From Lachnospiraceae bacterium NK4A144 (lineage in GTDB: Bacteria; Bacillota; Clostridia; Lachnospirales; Lachnospiraceae), in contig AUJT01000005.1 in the NCBI GenBank assembly GCA_000424365.1, positions 1 through 64,000 on the forward strand: a DNA stretch of 64,000 nucleotides. The letters run 5' to 3'. Under the pieces are notes generated by a model, which saw only the letters and a program-made list of their open reading frames with translations, ran no database searches and was not told the DNA's origin. Both the position numbers and the translations under genes were made by a program. Positions 49,724-57,426 of this stretch are shown here, piece by piece. The stretch's first letter is position 1, and each line of letters begins with the position of its first letter.

Positions 49724-50265
49724 TAAAATACCTCCATTTCAAGAGCGTCAGTGATCATTTTGCTTCGCGGAAAACTCTCCGCATAGTCCTGTATACGCTC
49801 AATATCAAGATCATAGATTAGATTCCTGTAATTTCTGATGATCTCCTTGTAATAGTCAAAAGGGAATTTATTCTTAAACCGGAGCAGTTCTATCAACATT
49901 CTTTCTTTATCGTAAATCCTGATAGTCGCATCTCTTCGTTCTATAGTTGTAACACCGATGTTTAGTAAATCGGAAAGAACGTAATACTGATGGACACGCT
50001 TATCGTTAATGTAAATAGCGTGTTTGTCTGTTGCGATATGGAATTCGTCAGGAATGACATCGGTTAAACCATGATAATAGAATGCGCTGTCCATGGTCAT
50101 TATTCCTTTGGGGTATTTAAAGGCAATAACGGCCAATGTAGAAACATCGGGAACGTCTGAATAAACGCCCCTCTCAATCTGGTACAGGTTGCCTTCTGAT
50201 ATTTGTTTTTTAATCTGATAATCTGATTGCCATTTTTTAAGACAATCCGGATAGGATAATAACAT
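49723..50265 (-). CDS. abiEi: AbiEi-type antitoxin and autorepressor
   Basis: The 180-residue protein has the N-terminal winged helix of AbiEi (DYQIKKQISEGNLYQIERGVYSD) and the C-terminal antitoxin domain (TMDSAFYYHGLTDVIPDEFHIATDK ... ERMLIELLRFKN). AbiEi neutralises AbiEii without direct binding (type IV) and represses its own promoter by binding inverted repeats. Two such repeats lie just upstream. Complete. Confidence 0.88.
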   Translation of the reverse strand: MLLSYPDCLKKWQSDYQIKKQISEGNLYQIERGVYSDVPDVSTLAVIAFKYPKGIMTMDSAFYYHGLTDVIPDEFHIATDKHAIYINDKRVHQYYVLSDLLNIGVTTIERRDATIRIYDKERMLIELLRFKNKFPFDYYKEIIRNYRNLIYDLDIERIQDYAESFPRSKMITDALEMEVF

Positions 50266-50279
50266 AGTAAACCTCTTCG

Positions 50280-50320
50280 AGTAAATATAGACTTTTGTTT
50301 GACTACAGCCTATATTTACT
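50280..50320. promoter_or_regulatory. AbiE operator 1
   Basis: AGTAAATATAG (50280-50290) and its exact complement CTATATTTACT (50310-50320), 15-45 bp before the antitoxin start. The half-site resembles that of operator 2. Confidence 0.7.
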
Positions 50321-50347
50321 GTAATCGCATAACAATATTGGTGATAT

Positions 50348-50398
50348 ATTTAAGCAATTATAGGTTCTTTATGCACGAAAGCCTATAATTACTTAAAT
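50348..50398. promoter_or_regulatory. AbiE operator 2
   Basis: ATTTAAGCAATTATAGG (50348-50364) and CCTATAATTACTTAAAT (50382-50398), a 17-bp inverted repeat with one mismatch. With operator 1 it gives four half-sites containing ATATAG or TTATAG in two pairs about 70 bp apart, the layout seen for AbiEi autorepression. Confidence 0.65.
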
Positions 50399-50615
50399 AA
50401 TTATAAAAAAAGCATCTTCTATTGTAAACAGCAAACTTGCTCCTCATGTTTGGTAAGTGCCTGAGAAATATAACGATTATAATGATGTATAGTCGTTTTA
50501 TTACATTTCATAGCCGTTTTATGCAGAGGGGTTTAATGTAGAAGTGGGCATTACGATAATAGTTATAGAAAAGAATATCTATCAGGATTACTTATATAAA
50601 GTGAGGTAGGTTATT

Positions 50616-51113
50616 ATGCGTATTGGTATGGATGGTGCTAATGGAGTATCAGATCAGGAGAGATATGCAAAGTTACATGAAGCGGATGCTGTAAAGAAGG
50701 CCGAACAGGTTGAAAAGCCGGAGGATTCTGGAAAGGCTGATAAAGGTGGTATGCCTGTCGATGAATATATCCCTTCGGATCCTGTAAAGGGATTATACCG
50801 ACCGGGAAAAGATTCTGATGGGAATCCGAAGATTGATTATATTGATCCTAAAAAGGATGTATCGCCCGAGGCAAAGGCAGATGATAAGGTTTCCAGTGAT
50901 TCCAAGAAGAGCGAATCTACTACGACCGATACCGATAAGGTAGATCGAGAAATAGAAAAGCTCAAGGAAAAGAAAGCACGTTTGGAGCAGGAAATCCGTA
51001 CCGCTGAAGATGATCAGAAGAAGAGATTGGAGCAGGAGCTTCATCAGGTTGAGGCAGAGCTTGCACAGAAGGATAACGACAATTACAGGCGACAAAATGC
51101 GGTAGTTTTTTAA
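50616..51113 (+). CDS. Charged coiled-coil protein of unknown function
   Basis: The 165-residue hydrophilic protein has an N-terminal RIGMDGANGVSDQERYAKLHE, a central segment YIPSDPVKGLYRPGKDSDGNP, a Lys/Ser/Asp-rich linker, and a C-terminal coiled coil (DREIEKLKEKKARLEQEIR ... LEQELHQVEAELAQKDND). There is no signal peptide or membrane helix. GAGGTAGG precedes the start. It is followed after 20 bp by a 330-aa unknown protein, so the pair is probably an operon. Similar paired proteins occur in Lachnospiraceae, but I know no function. Confidence 0.75.
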   Translation: MRIGMDGANGVSDQERYAKLHEADAVKKAEQVEKPEDSGKADKGGMPVDEYIPSDPVKGLYRPGKDSDGNPKIDYIDPKKDVSPEAKADDKVSSDSKKSESTTTDTDKVDREIEKLKEKKARLEQEIRTAEDDQKKRLEQELHQVEAELAQKDNDNYRRQNAVVF

Positions 51114-51133
51114 TATTTTTAGGAGGTGTTGCT

Positions 51134-52126
51134 ATGGACATTGGTAGTTTGGGTGACGTGACGAGTATGTATCAATATGCAAATCAGATCAGAAATAGGC
51201 AAGTAACTTCTTCTGATTTTGCAAAATCATTTCCTTTTTTTGAAAATTCCAGAGCTGCTGGTCTTAAAAATATTAATCAAGATAGTTTTGCAGGTGTATC
51301 TTCCATAGCATTTTCAAGAAATTATATACGGAATGATATTGTTTCATTAGATAAGGACGCAAAAACTGTTAATGCATCAGAATTCAAGGAAGTTCAGAGT
51401 GCAAATTATAAATTAGTGCCTGAGTCAGATGTGGGTGCTCTCCGCATATATGTTGATGGTGAAAGCGCAGGGCTCTTCTTTCCGGAAAACATGACTATTC
51501 AAGAAGATCCAACAACTGGACTTAAGGTGTTGGTAGGAGAGATTCCCAGTGTGAAAGATAGCTGGTATGATACGATACCGGTAACGGATGAACTTGAAAA
51601 GACATTGACAGAAGCTATAGGGGTTGATGTAATTCCGCATAAAAAACTTGAGGGATTTTATATCGGGACACATGAAGGAACAGGAATCCGATATCTCATG
51701 AGACCGGGAGATGAAGGAAGGGGTGGCAAGGTTCTTCTGTGCAATGCTGTTGATGAGGCGAGATATAGAGCATTAGGTGAAGAATATGCGAAAAAATATC
51801 CTAATTTGGTTACTTCTCAGGAGGCAGGACTATTTTATGCAAGCTTAGAAATCCGCGGAATGGCTCACAGAGGGGAAAACGGCATTGTCATGACTCATCC
51901 GGGTAATATTTCCTACAATGATAATGATGATGCAAAAAAGAACTGGTCAGCCAAGATTGATGAAATAACGTGGAATTTGATGCTTGGTTGGTTTGAAAAT
52001 CACAGATTAAATACTGAAGAAATGACAATGTTTAAGTATTGGGATGATTTGTTTAACAAAATCGGTGGCAGTTATGAAAGAATTTGGTCAGATGAAGAAG
52101 AACGGCAGGGGTATCTGTATCAGTGA
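51134..52126 (+). CDS. Protein of unknown function (330 aa), partner of the coiled-coil protein
   Basis: The 330-residue soluble protein opens MDIGSLGDVTSMYQYANQIRN, then a beta-rich middle (ALRIYVDGESAGLFFPENM; VLVGEIPSVKDSWYDTIPV) and a helical C-terminal part (WSAKIDEITWNLMLGWFENHRLNTEEM). No signal peptide, membrane helix, catalytic motif or repeat is visible. AGGAGG lies seven bases before the ATG. It shares an apparent transcript with the coiled-coil gene. The short N-terminus with 'GSxxDVTSxYQYA' resembles export-associated or flagellum-adjacent proteins only loosely; I assign no function. Confidence 0.75.
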   Translation: MDIGSLGDVTSMYQYANQIRNRQVTSSDFAKSFPFFENSRAAGLKNINQDSFAGVSSIAFSRNYIRNDIVSLDKDAKTVNASEFKEVQSANYKLVPESDVGALRIYVDGESAGLFFPENMTIQEDPTTGLKVLVGEIPSVKDSWYDTIPVTDELEKTLTEAIGVDVIPHKKLEGFYIGTHEGTGIRYLMRPGDEGRGGKVLLCNAVDEARYRALGEEYAKKYPNLVTSQEAGLFYASLEIRGMAHRGENGIVMTHPGNISYNDNDDAKKNWSAKIDEITWNLMLGWFENHRLNTEEMTMFKYWDDLFNKIGGSYERIWSDEEERQGYLYQ

Positions 52127-52342
52127 TTCCATAATAATTATGCTGATATATGTTGAGACTTGAATTTTGAATAATGATGACGGATACGGGATAGATATAT
52201 AAATGGAGGATAATAATATTCTTTTTTACATATGTGTTTCTTTGGAAAGTAATTGGGATTTGTCGGACTAACCAACAGTAATACTGTATTGTAATAAAAC
52301 GGATGAAAAAGATGGCAGGAACAATTATATCAGGGGTGATTT

Positions 52343-52456
52343 ATGAATATAGATAGGGAGTTTGATATTCCGTTTTCCCAAGTGTCAGCGATATATGATA
52401 AAAACCTCATATGTAGATATAAAAATAAACGACGCCATATAAAAAATGCTCCTTAA
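52343..52456 (+). CDS. Short ORF (37 aa), possibly the start of a truncated paralogue
   Basis: MNIDREFDIPFSQVSAIYDKN followed by a basic tail, with CAGGGGTGATTT before the ATG. The N-terminus has the same style as the 330-aa protein upstream (short polar start, then Ser-x-x-x-x-Tyr), so it may be a truncated relative. The stop codon lies in the left arm of the terminator. Confidence 0.3.
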   Translation: MNIDREFDIPFSQVSAIYDKNLICRYKNKRRHIKNAP

Positions 52457-52477
52457 CAAATTGTAAGGAGCATTTTT
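52442..52477. terminator. Bidirectional terminator before the right inverted repeat
   Basis: AAAAATGCTCCTTA (52442-52455) pairs with TAAGGAGCATTTTT (52464-52477), with A/T runs on both sides. Confidence 0.85.
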
Positions 52478-52510
52478 GTGCCAATCCGCCCACGATAGTG
52501 CTCATTTTGT

Positions 52511-52563
52511 GTTACTGTCTTATGAACACTGCCCCTTCGCGGGGCGCTTTCTTAGTTACATAT
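52511..52563 (-). repeat. Right inverted repeat of the 4.5-kb segment, adjoining the tRNA operon
   Basis: Reverse complement of 48009-48060 apart from the hairpin loop. It ends 2 bases before the tRNA-His 3' end and would form the tRNA operon's 3' hairpin (GCCCC-GCGAA-GGGGC), although no T-run follows. Confidence 0.85.
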
Positions 52564-52565
52564 AG

Positions 52566-52640
52566 GGTGGAATGAGGGATTCGAACCCTCGATCTCCAGA
52601 ACCACAATCTGGCGCGTTAACCAACTACGCCAATTCCACC
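52566..52640 (-). tRNA. tRNA-His (GTG), copy 1
   Basis: Full cloverleaf on the minus strand; anticodon loop TTGTGGT in a CCAGA/TCTGG stem, T-loop GGTTCGAATCC, and an encoded extra 5' G opposite C73 as in histidine tRNAs. CCA is not encoded. Last gene of the tRNA operon. Confidence 0.97.
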
Positions 52641-52678
52641 ATTATTGGCAGATAACGACGATCACGGTTATCTACAAC

Positions 52679-52752
52679 TGTGCTCGCAGGGATTCGAACC
52701 CTGGACCTACGGCTTAGAAGGCCGTTGCTCTATCCAGCTGAGCTACGAACAC
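52679..52752 (-). tRNA. tRNA-Arg (TCT), copy 1
   Basis: Cloverleaf with anticodon loop CTTCTAA (TCT) in an ACGGC/GCCGT stem; acceptor GTGTTCG/CGAGCAC with one wobble; discriminator A. Identical to 53239-53312. Confidence 0.97.
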
Positions 52753-52912
52753 ATTTCTCTGAGCTTTTATTGGCTCAACGAGTTATGATGTTATCATCTT
52801 TGCGCGCAGTTGTCAAATGTTTTTTATGTAACGGATTGAAAGCAACGGGTTTGGCTCCCGCGCATAAACGCAGCAAAGTCCCCACAAATAAATTCGTGGG
52901 GACTCATAAGTC

Positions 52913-52985
52913 TGAGACACGCGGGAGTCGAACCCGCGACAACCTGATTAAAAGTCAGGTGCTCTACCAACTGAGCTAGTATCTC
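52913..52985 (-). tRNA. tRNA-Lys (TTT)
   Basis: Acceptor GAGATAC/GTGTCTC, anticodon loop CTTTTAA in a CCTGA/TCAGG stem, T-loop GGTTCGACTCC, discriminator A. Confidence 0.97.
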
Positions 52986-53034
52986 ATAGTATTTAATTAA
53001 TCGATCAGCTTTACGTTCAAGCTAGTAAAGCAAG

Positions 53035-53106
53035 CAGGGCTAGCCGGATTCGAACCGGCGAATACAGCAGTCAAAGTGCTGTGCCTTACCGCTTGGCGAT
53101 AGCCCT
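53035..53106 (-). tRNA. tRNA-Gln (TTG)
   Basis: Acceptor AGGGCTA/TAGCCCT, D-stem GCC/GGC, anticodon loop CTTTGAC (TTG), discriminator G, as is usual for glutamine tRNAs. Confidence 0.96.
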
Positions 53107-53128
53107 AAATGGCTCTCTGACCAATCAG

Positions 53129-53203
53129 GGTGGAATGAGGGACTCGAACCCTCGATCTCCAGAACCACAATCTGGCGCGTTAACCAACTACGCCAATCCC
53201 ACC
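53129..53203 (-). tRNA. tRNA-His (GTG), copy 2
   Basis: Same as copy 1 except for two changes, one in the acceptor (a G-T wobble) and one in the T-loop (GGTTCGAGTCC). With the following Arg gene it forms a duplicated His-Arg unit. Confidence 0.97.
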
Positions 53204-53238
53204 ATTAAAGGTAGATACCGATCACGGTTATCTACAAC

Positions 53239-53312
53239 TGTGCTCGCAGGGATTCGAACCCTGGACCTACGGCTTAGAAGGCCGTTGCTCTATCCAGCTG
53301 AGCTACGAACAC
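53239..53312 (-). tRNA. tRNA-Arg (TCT), copy 2
   Basis: Identical to 52679-52752. The spacer on its 3' side (GATCACGGTTATCTACAACTG) is also the same, so the His-Arg pair arose by tandem duplication. Confidence 0.97.
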
Positions 53313-53339
53313 ATTTCCCCGTTCCGAATTTCGGAACGA

Positions 53340-53410
53340 AGCGGGTGATGGGAATCGAACCCACGTATCCAGCTTGGAAGGCTGGTGTTCTACCATTGAA
53401 CTACACCCGC
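53340..53410 (-). tRNA. tRNA-Gly (TCC)
   Basis: Acceptor GCGGGTG/CACCCGC, anticodon loop CTTCCAA (TCC), T-loop GGTTCGATTCC, discriminator T. A small perfect palindrome (GTTCCGA/TCGGAAC, 53321-53337) separates it from tRNA-Arg. Confidence 0.97.
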
Positions 53411-53439
53411 ATCAGCGACTTAAGCTTTACCAATTCAAG

Positions 53440-53514
53440 TCGGGGTGACAGGATTCGAACCTGCGACTTCCTGGTCCCAAACCAGGCGCTCTAGCCAAAC
53501 TGAGCCACACCCCG
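53440..53514 (-). tRNA. tRNA-Pro (TGG)
   Basis: Acceptor CGGGGTG/CACCCCG, anticodon loop TTTGGGA (TGG) in a CCTGG/CCAGG stem, T-loop GGTTCGAATCC. First gene of the operon. Confidence 0.97.
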
Positions 53515-53552
53515 TTTTCGGAATCGCAACCTCAAATCGTGACGCAAGGAAT

Positions 53553-53581
53553 ATTATATGCACTTCATAGGTTTATGTCAA
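53553..53581 (-). promoter_or_regulatory. Consensus promoter of the tRNA operon
   Basis: On the minus strand TTGACA (53581-53576), exactly 17 bases, TATAAT (53558-53553). About 35 bases before tRNA-Pro. A perfect vegetative promoter, as expected for stable RNA. Confidence 0.93.
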
Positions 53582-53674
53582 CAATATTTTTCAACTTTTT
53601 TTATTTTTTTGAAAATATTTTAAAAAACCGCATAAACACTGGTTTTCTCGTTTGATAACAATCGATTTTTTCAA

Positions 53675-54154
53675 TCAAAGATAATGGATCGCGATGAAAG
53701 GAGTACCGTTCTGATCAAATTCCATTACCATATATGAAGGCTTACGACCTTCCTGTCTTGGATATGAAAGACTACCCGGATTTAGAACTCTGACATTGCC
53801 TATCTTCTCATTTGCAGGCTTGTGAGTGTGACCGCAAAATACAAAATCCACATCGCGGTCTTCTCCCTCTTCAGCCAGTCTCTCCGGTCCCATACCTACA
53901 CCATATCTGTGACCATGTGTCAGAAATGCCCTATATTCTCCGATCTCAAATTCTTCCTCCTGTGGAAGATCTGTCATCCAGTCATTATTTCCTGCCACGA
54001 TATGTACAGGACACTCGGCGATGCACTCTATCATATCTTCCTGACCTTCTACATCTCCGCAATGGATCAGCATGTCATACGGACCGGTTCTTTCAAGTAC
54101 GTCCTCTAAATTGTACAGTTTTCCATGGGTATCACTTACTATCAGGATTCTCAT
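53675..54154 (-). CDS. YfcE/MJ0936-family metallophosphodiesterase
   Basis: The 159-residue protein has the calcineurin-like metal motifs SDTHG, HCGDVEG, AGNND, TLTHGHRY-like LTHGHRYG and FCGHTHKP, followed by LNPGSLSYPR. Members hydrolyse phosphodiesters such as p-nitrophenyl esters in vitro; the in vivo substrate is unknown. It starts 2 bp after the RdgB stop, last gene of a four-gene operon (rlmL, amidase, rdgB, yfcE). Confidence 0.92.
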   Translation of the reverse strand: MRILIVSDTHGKLYNLEDVLERTGPYDMLIHCGDVEGQEDMIECIAECPVHIVAGNNDWMTDLPQEEEFEIGEYRAFLTHGHRYGVGMGPERLAEEGEDRDVDFVFCGHTHKPANEKIGNVRVLNPGSLSYPRQEGRKPSYMVMEFDQNGTPFIAIHYL

Positions 54155-54156
54155 TC

Positions 54157-54768
54157 TTATTCAGCCTTTTCGTATTCTTCTATTACTTTACTTATTTCTC
54201 TAAGCGCCTTTCCGCGATGGCTCTCTTCATTCTTTGTTTCCGCAGGAAGTTCAGCAGTTGTTACACCATATTTAGGAAGGATAAAGATCGGATCATACCC
54301 AAAACCGTTTTCTCCGGCTTCTTTATATCCGATGCGGCCTTCCATTACTCCACGTACCACTTTCTCCGTTCCATCCGGAAATACAGCCGCAACCGCGCAT
54401 ACAAAACGCGCAGTTCTCTTCTCATCAGGAACCCCCTCGAGGCGTTCTATCAGATTGGCATTCTTCACATGATAAGAAGTATCTTCTCCCATATAACGTG
54501 CAGAATAGATGCCAGGCTCCTTGTTGAGAGCATCGATTTCCAGACCGGAATCATCTGAAAGCACCAGACCACCTGTTATGTTCCAGATGGTTTTTGCCTT
54601 TATGAGAGCGTTTTCCTCAAAGGTCGTACCGTTTTCATTTATTTCAGCCTGAACACCAGCTTCCTTCATAGAAAGCACAGGTACGTCTATGCCTGTAAGA
54701 ATTTCTTTGATCTCACGAACTTTATCTTTATTTCCGGTTGCAAATACGATCTTATCTATTCTGCTCAT
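54157..54768 (-). CDS. rdgB: XTP/dITP diphosphatase (RdgB/HAM1 family)
   Basis: The 203-residue protein has IVFATGNKDKVREIKEIL, FEENALIKAK, LSDDSGLEIDAL, and the C-terminal GENGFGYDPIF and SHRGKAL motifs. It removes non-canonical purine nucleotides (ITP, dITP, XTP) from the pool. It overlaps the end of the amidase gene by four bases (ATGA). Confidence 0.95.
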   Translation of the reverse strand: MSRIDKIVFATGNKDKVREIKEILTGIDVPVLSMKEAGVQAEINENGTTFEENALIKAKTIWNITGGLVLSDDSGLEIDALNKEPGIYSARYMGEDTSYHVKNANLIERLEGVPDEKRTARFVCAVAAVFPDGTEKVVRGVMEGRIGYKEAGENGFGYDPIFILPKYGVTTAELPAETKNEESHRGKALREISKVIEEYEKAE

Positions 54769-55823
54769 TTTTCTGTCCCTTTATCGCTTTTTGTTTTGTT
54801 TCCACTTGCAGTCGCTGTGTCAGTTTCTAAAAGCGAAGCTGTTATCGTTTCCGCTGCCTTTTCAGCAAACTCCTCAGATGCCATTTTCTCCGCTTCTGCC
54901 TTATTTGTGATATAGCCGAGTCTGATGAAATACACAGGGCAGGATGATGCACTGACAATTTCCGGCGTAACGTTATCTTCATCTACCGGTGCCAGACTCA
55001 AATCTAGTGCTTCCGCAAGTTTTCCCGCCATTTCAGCAGCCTTTTCGTTATTTTCCTCCTGCGAGACAACCTGAATACCATGTGTTACTCTGGTTCTCGA
55101 ATCAGCATTTGTGTGAATACTGATGATCACATCAGCACTTACGGACTCAGCTGCCTGTATTCTGGTAGGGATATCCGCATTTACATCAGAACTATGCGTG
55201 AAATATGTCTTTATCCCCTGCTTTTCAAATTCTTCCGCAAGTTTTCCCGCGCAGCGCTCTGATATTTCTCTCTCCGTTATTCCATAAGCCACAGAGCCTT
55301 CTTCCGAACCACCATGCCCTGTATCGACCGCAGCGACCATTTTATATACATCCTGGATCTCTTTCAGTCCGAAATACAAATTTCCGTTTTCAAAAACAGT
55401 GTCAGGTTCAAATATCCCATTGGTGTCGAGTTCGATCTTGGCAACCTGATTTTCGTATCCGTAACGGATATTTTGGATATTTTTCATATCACCGGACAGG
55501 AAATTTCTATGGTAAAAATACACAGGCACATCAGAAATAGCGATTTTGATCTTTTGCTCAGAATCATCTGTTGTGACCAAAACATTTTCTTCGCCTATAC
55601 CATCCGGTAGCGGTATCGTAAGATACCCGTTCCTGTCCGCGTCACGATTACTGACTTCTTCCGTCATATCAGTTTTTTCGGTGAGCTTCCGAAGCATTCC
55701 TTCCTTCATTGGAGTATCATCGACCGGAAGACTGGCAGCAAAACATAAAGATGCAGCAGAAAGGCCGGCAAAAACCAGGCTTACTATCGTCATTTTTTTA
55801 AGGAAATGATATGAATTATTCAT
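54765..55823 (-). CDS. N-acetylmuramoyl-L-alanine amidase family 3 protein
   Basis: The 352-residue protein has a signal peptide (residues 1-30, LVFAGLSAASLCFA), a beta-rich N-terminal domain with tandem AMIN-like character (residues about 60-160) and an Amidase_3 domain. Zinc ligands are His170 (VDTGHGG), Glu184 (GITERE) and His237 (SIHTNAD). The position of the usual second catalytic Glu (VEVGFLSN in active enzymes) is Arg301 here (FIRLGYITN), so catalysis may be lost or altered. It overlaps rlmL by eight bases and rdgB by four. Confidence 0.88.
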   Translation of the reverse strand: MNNSYHFLKKMTIVSLVFAGLSAASLCFAASLPVDDTPMKEGMLRKLTEKTDMTEEVSNRDADRNGYLTIPLPDGIGEENVLVTTDDSEQKIKIAISDVPVYFYHRNFLSGDMKNIQNIRYGYENQVAKIELDTNGIFEPDTVFENGNLYFGLKEIQDVYKMVAAVDTGHGGSEEGSVAYGITEREISERCAGKLAEEFEKQGIKTYFTHSSDVNADIPTRIQAAESVSADVIISIHTNADSRTRVTHGIQVVSQEENNEKAAEMAGKLAEALDLSLAPVDEDNVTPEIVSASSCPVYFIRLGYITNKAEAEKMASEEFAEKAAETITASLLETDTATASGNKTKSDKGTEK

Positions 55824-56976
55824 TTCCCGGACCTCTCTTTTTAGGTGGTTTCGGTCCGAGGAACTGATAAAATCTGGTTTCCAGCATTCCGTTATAGATC
55901 TTTCGATTCTTTGTAGCTTTCTTTCCTATATATTTTTCCGTATCAGCATAGGATGTGATCACATAACTCGACCATGTATCCAGACGCTTCATCGCATTTC
56001 CAAGATCTTTATAGATTCCGGGAAGAGTATTTTTTTCTTCCATTCTTTCACCATACGGTGGATTCGTAATAATGAATCCATACGGTTTTGGATGACTCAG
56101 ATCCTTAACCGGTCTGCACTGGAAATGGATAAGATCTGCAACACCTGCCATTTCCGCATTTTCCCGGGCAATCTTAATAATCTCAGGATCAGCATCATAA
56201 CCCTGAATATCTGTCTCAATATTAAGATTTACAAGACTTCTTGCCTCATCCGAAACATTGTACCAAACCTTGCGGCCTATGAGATTTGACCAGTTTTCAG
56301 CCGTAAATTCTCTCTCCATTCCCGGAGCGATATTTGCCGCTATCATTGCCGCTTCTATAGGAAATGTTCCGCTGCCGCAAAAAGGATCCACAAGTATCCT
56401 GTCACCATGCCATGGCGTCAGGAGTATTAGTGCTGCAGCCAGATTTTCTGCTATCGGTGCCATTCCCTGTTTCTTTCTGTAACCTCTCTTATGAAGGGAA
56501 TCGCCGGTCGTATCCAGTCCTACTGTAACTTTGTCTTTATATAAGAATACACGGACAGGATAATCCTCTCCGTCTTCTTCAAAGCGCTCATGATGGTACT
56601 TGAGCTTCATTCGCTCGACCATGGCTTTTTTCATAATAGACTGGATATCAGACGGACTGAAAAGCTTTGATTTTACAGTGCTTGCTTTTTTTACCCAAAA
56701 TCTCGCATCTTCCGGAAGATACTCTTCCCATGGCAATGCCTTTGTCGCTTCAAAAAGCTCGTCGTAAGTCCTTGCTTCAAATGAACCTACACAGATCAGG
56801 ATTCTCTCCGCAGTCCTAAGAAAAACGTTGGCACGTGCCACCGCATCCTCGTCACCTGCAAAGGTCACACGACCATCTTCAACGCTGGTGATCTCATATC
56901 CAAGTTCTGTTATTTCTCGTTTTAATACCGCTTCCAGTCCAAAATGACATGGAGCTATCAATTCAAATTTTCTCAT
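55816..56976 (-). CDS. THUMP-domain RNA methyltransferase (RlmL/YpsC type)
   Basis: The 386-residue protein has an N-terminal ferredoxin-like/THUMP region (LIAPCHFGLEAVLKREITELGYEI; FEARTYDELFEATKALPWEEY) and a SAM-dependent N2-guanine methyltransferase domain (ILVDPFCGSGTFPIEAA, GYDADPEIIKIARENAEMAG, FIITNPPYGERM). It methylates 23S rRNA guanine (G2445 in E. coli RlmL). The bacterial fused C-terminal RlmK domain is absent, as in other Firmicutes. First gene of the four-gene operon. The ribosome site is weak at this ATG. Confidence 0.9.
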   Translation of the reverse strand: MRKFELIAPCHFGLEAVLKREITELGYEITSVEDGRVTFAGDEDAVARANVFLRTAERILICVGSFEARTYDELFEATKALPWEEYLPEDARFWVKKASTVKSKLFSPSDIQSIMKKAMVERMKLKYHHERFEEDGEDYPVRVFLYKDKVTVGLDTTGDSLHKRGYRKKQGMAPIAENLAAALILLTPWHGDRILVDPFCGSGTFPIEAAMIAANIAPGMEREFTAENWSNLIGRKVWYNVSDEARSLVNLNIETDIQGYDADPEIIKIARENAEMAGVADLIHFQCRPVKDLSHPKPYGFIITNPPYGERMEEKNTLPGIYKDLGNAMKRLDTWSSYVITSYADTEKYIGKKATKNRKIYNGMLETRFYQFLGPKPPKKRGPGNE

Positions 56977-57031
56977 AAGGATTATTTTATTACTCCTGTG
57001 GATAAATGTCGATGATTAGTCATATGTATTT

Positions 57032-57065
57032 TAAAAGAAAAGACCCGGCGGGGGAACCGCCGGGC
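57032..57065 (-). terminator. GC-rich terminator on the minus strand
   Basis: CCCGGCGG (57044-57051) and CCGCCGGG (57057-57064); on the minus strand followed by TCTTTTCTTTT. Confidence 0.8.
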
Positions 57066-57365
57066 CATTGAGGGGAGTATAAATATTTATAAAGGGGTTA
57101 TCATAAAAAGAATTATTGAAGGGTTAATTCTTTTTACAAGAATGATAATAGCACCACTCTACTAACAATGCAAGTACTTTTTGGTTGTTCACAATATTTT
57201 TATTTTTTTCTCGCAAACCCGCATAAAATAAGGCTTTTAGTCTTGTATACAGTATCCATTGTCCTCTATTGCACTCCATTTAGAACAATTTTGCATTTAT
57301 TTTCAGCCATTTTCTCAACCTAAAAACGTTTTCCACACACATCTCATCCACGAGATTTTTCTAAA

Positions 57366-57420
57366 GAAGAAAGCCGATACTAAGGACATGGATCATGCTT
57401 ACTTAGTATCGGCCTTAATT
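57366..57420 (-). terminator. Terminator of the 194-aa unknown gene
   Basis: AAGCCGATACTAAG (57371-57384) pairs with CTTAGTATCGGCCTT (57402-57416); on the minus strand followed by TTCTTCTTT. It sits about 10 bases after the stop codon. Confidence 0.8.
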
Positions 57421-57426
57421 CTATTT

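Larger units (their letters stand above)
52127..52510. other. Intergenic region between the unknown pair and the right inverted repeat
   Basis: About 380 bp. It contains a possible 37-aa ORF (52343-52456) and a terminator (52442-52477); otherwise AT-rich with no recognisable gene. Low coding density fits decayed accessory DNA. Confidence 0.5.
56977..57426. other. 450-bp intergenic region with three hairpins, no gene
   Basis: Contains a CCCGGCGG/CCGCCGGG terminator (57044-57064, minus strand), an AAAAGAATTA/TAATTCTTTT inverted repeat near 57117-57140, and the terminator of the unknown 194-aa gene (57371-57416). Two terminators on one strand separated by about 300 bp leave room for a small minus-strand RNA, but no promoter stands out. 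Confidence 0.45.

Noticed and set aside
52680-53494. ORFs crossing the tRNA genes (99 and 137 codons)
   Set aside because: They are translations of tRNA sequence (repeated GIRTLDLRLRRP-type peptides), a well-known artefact.
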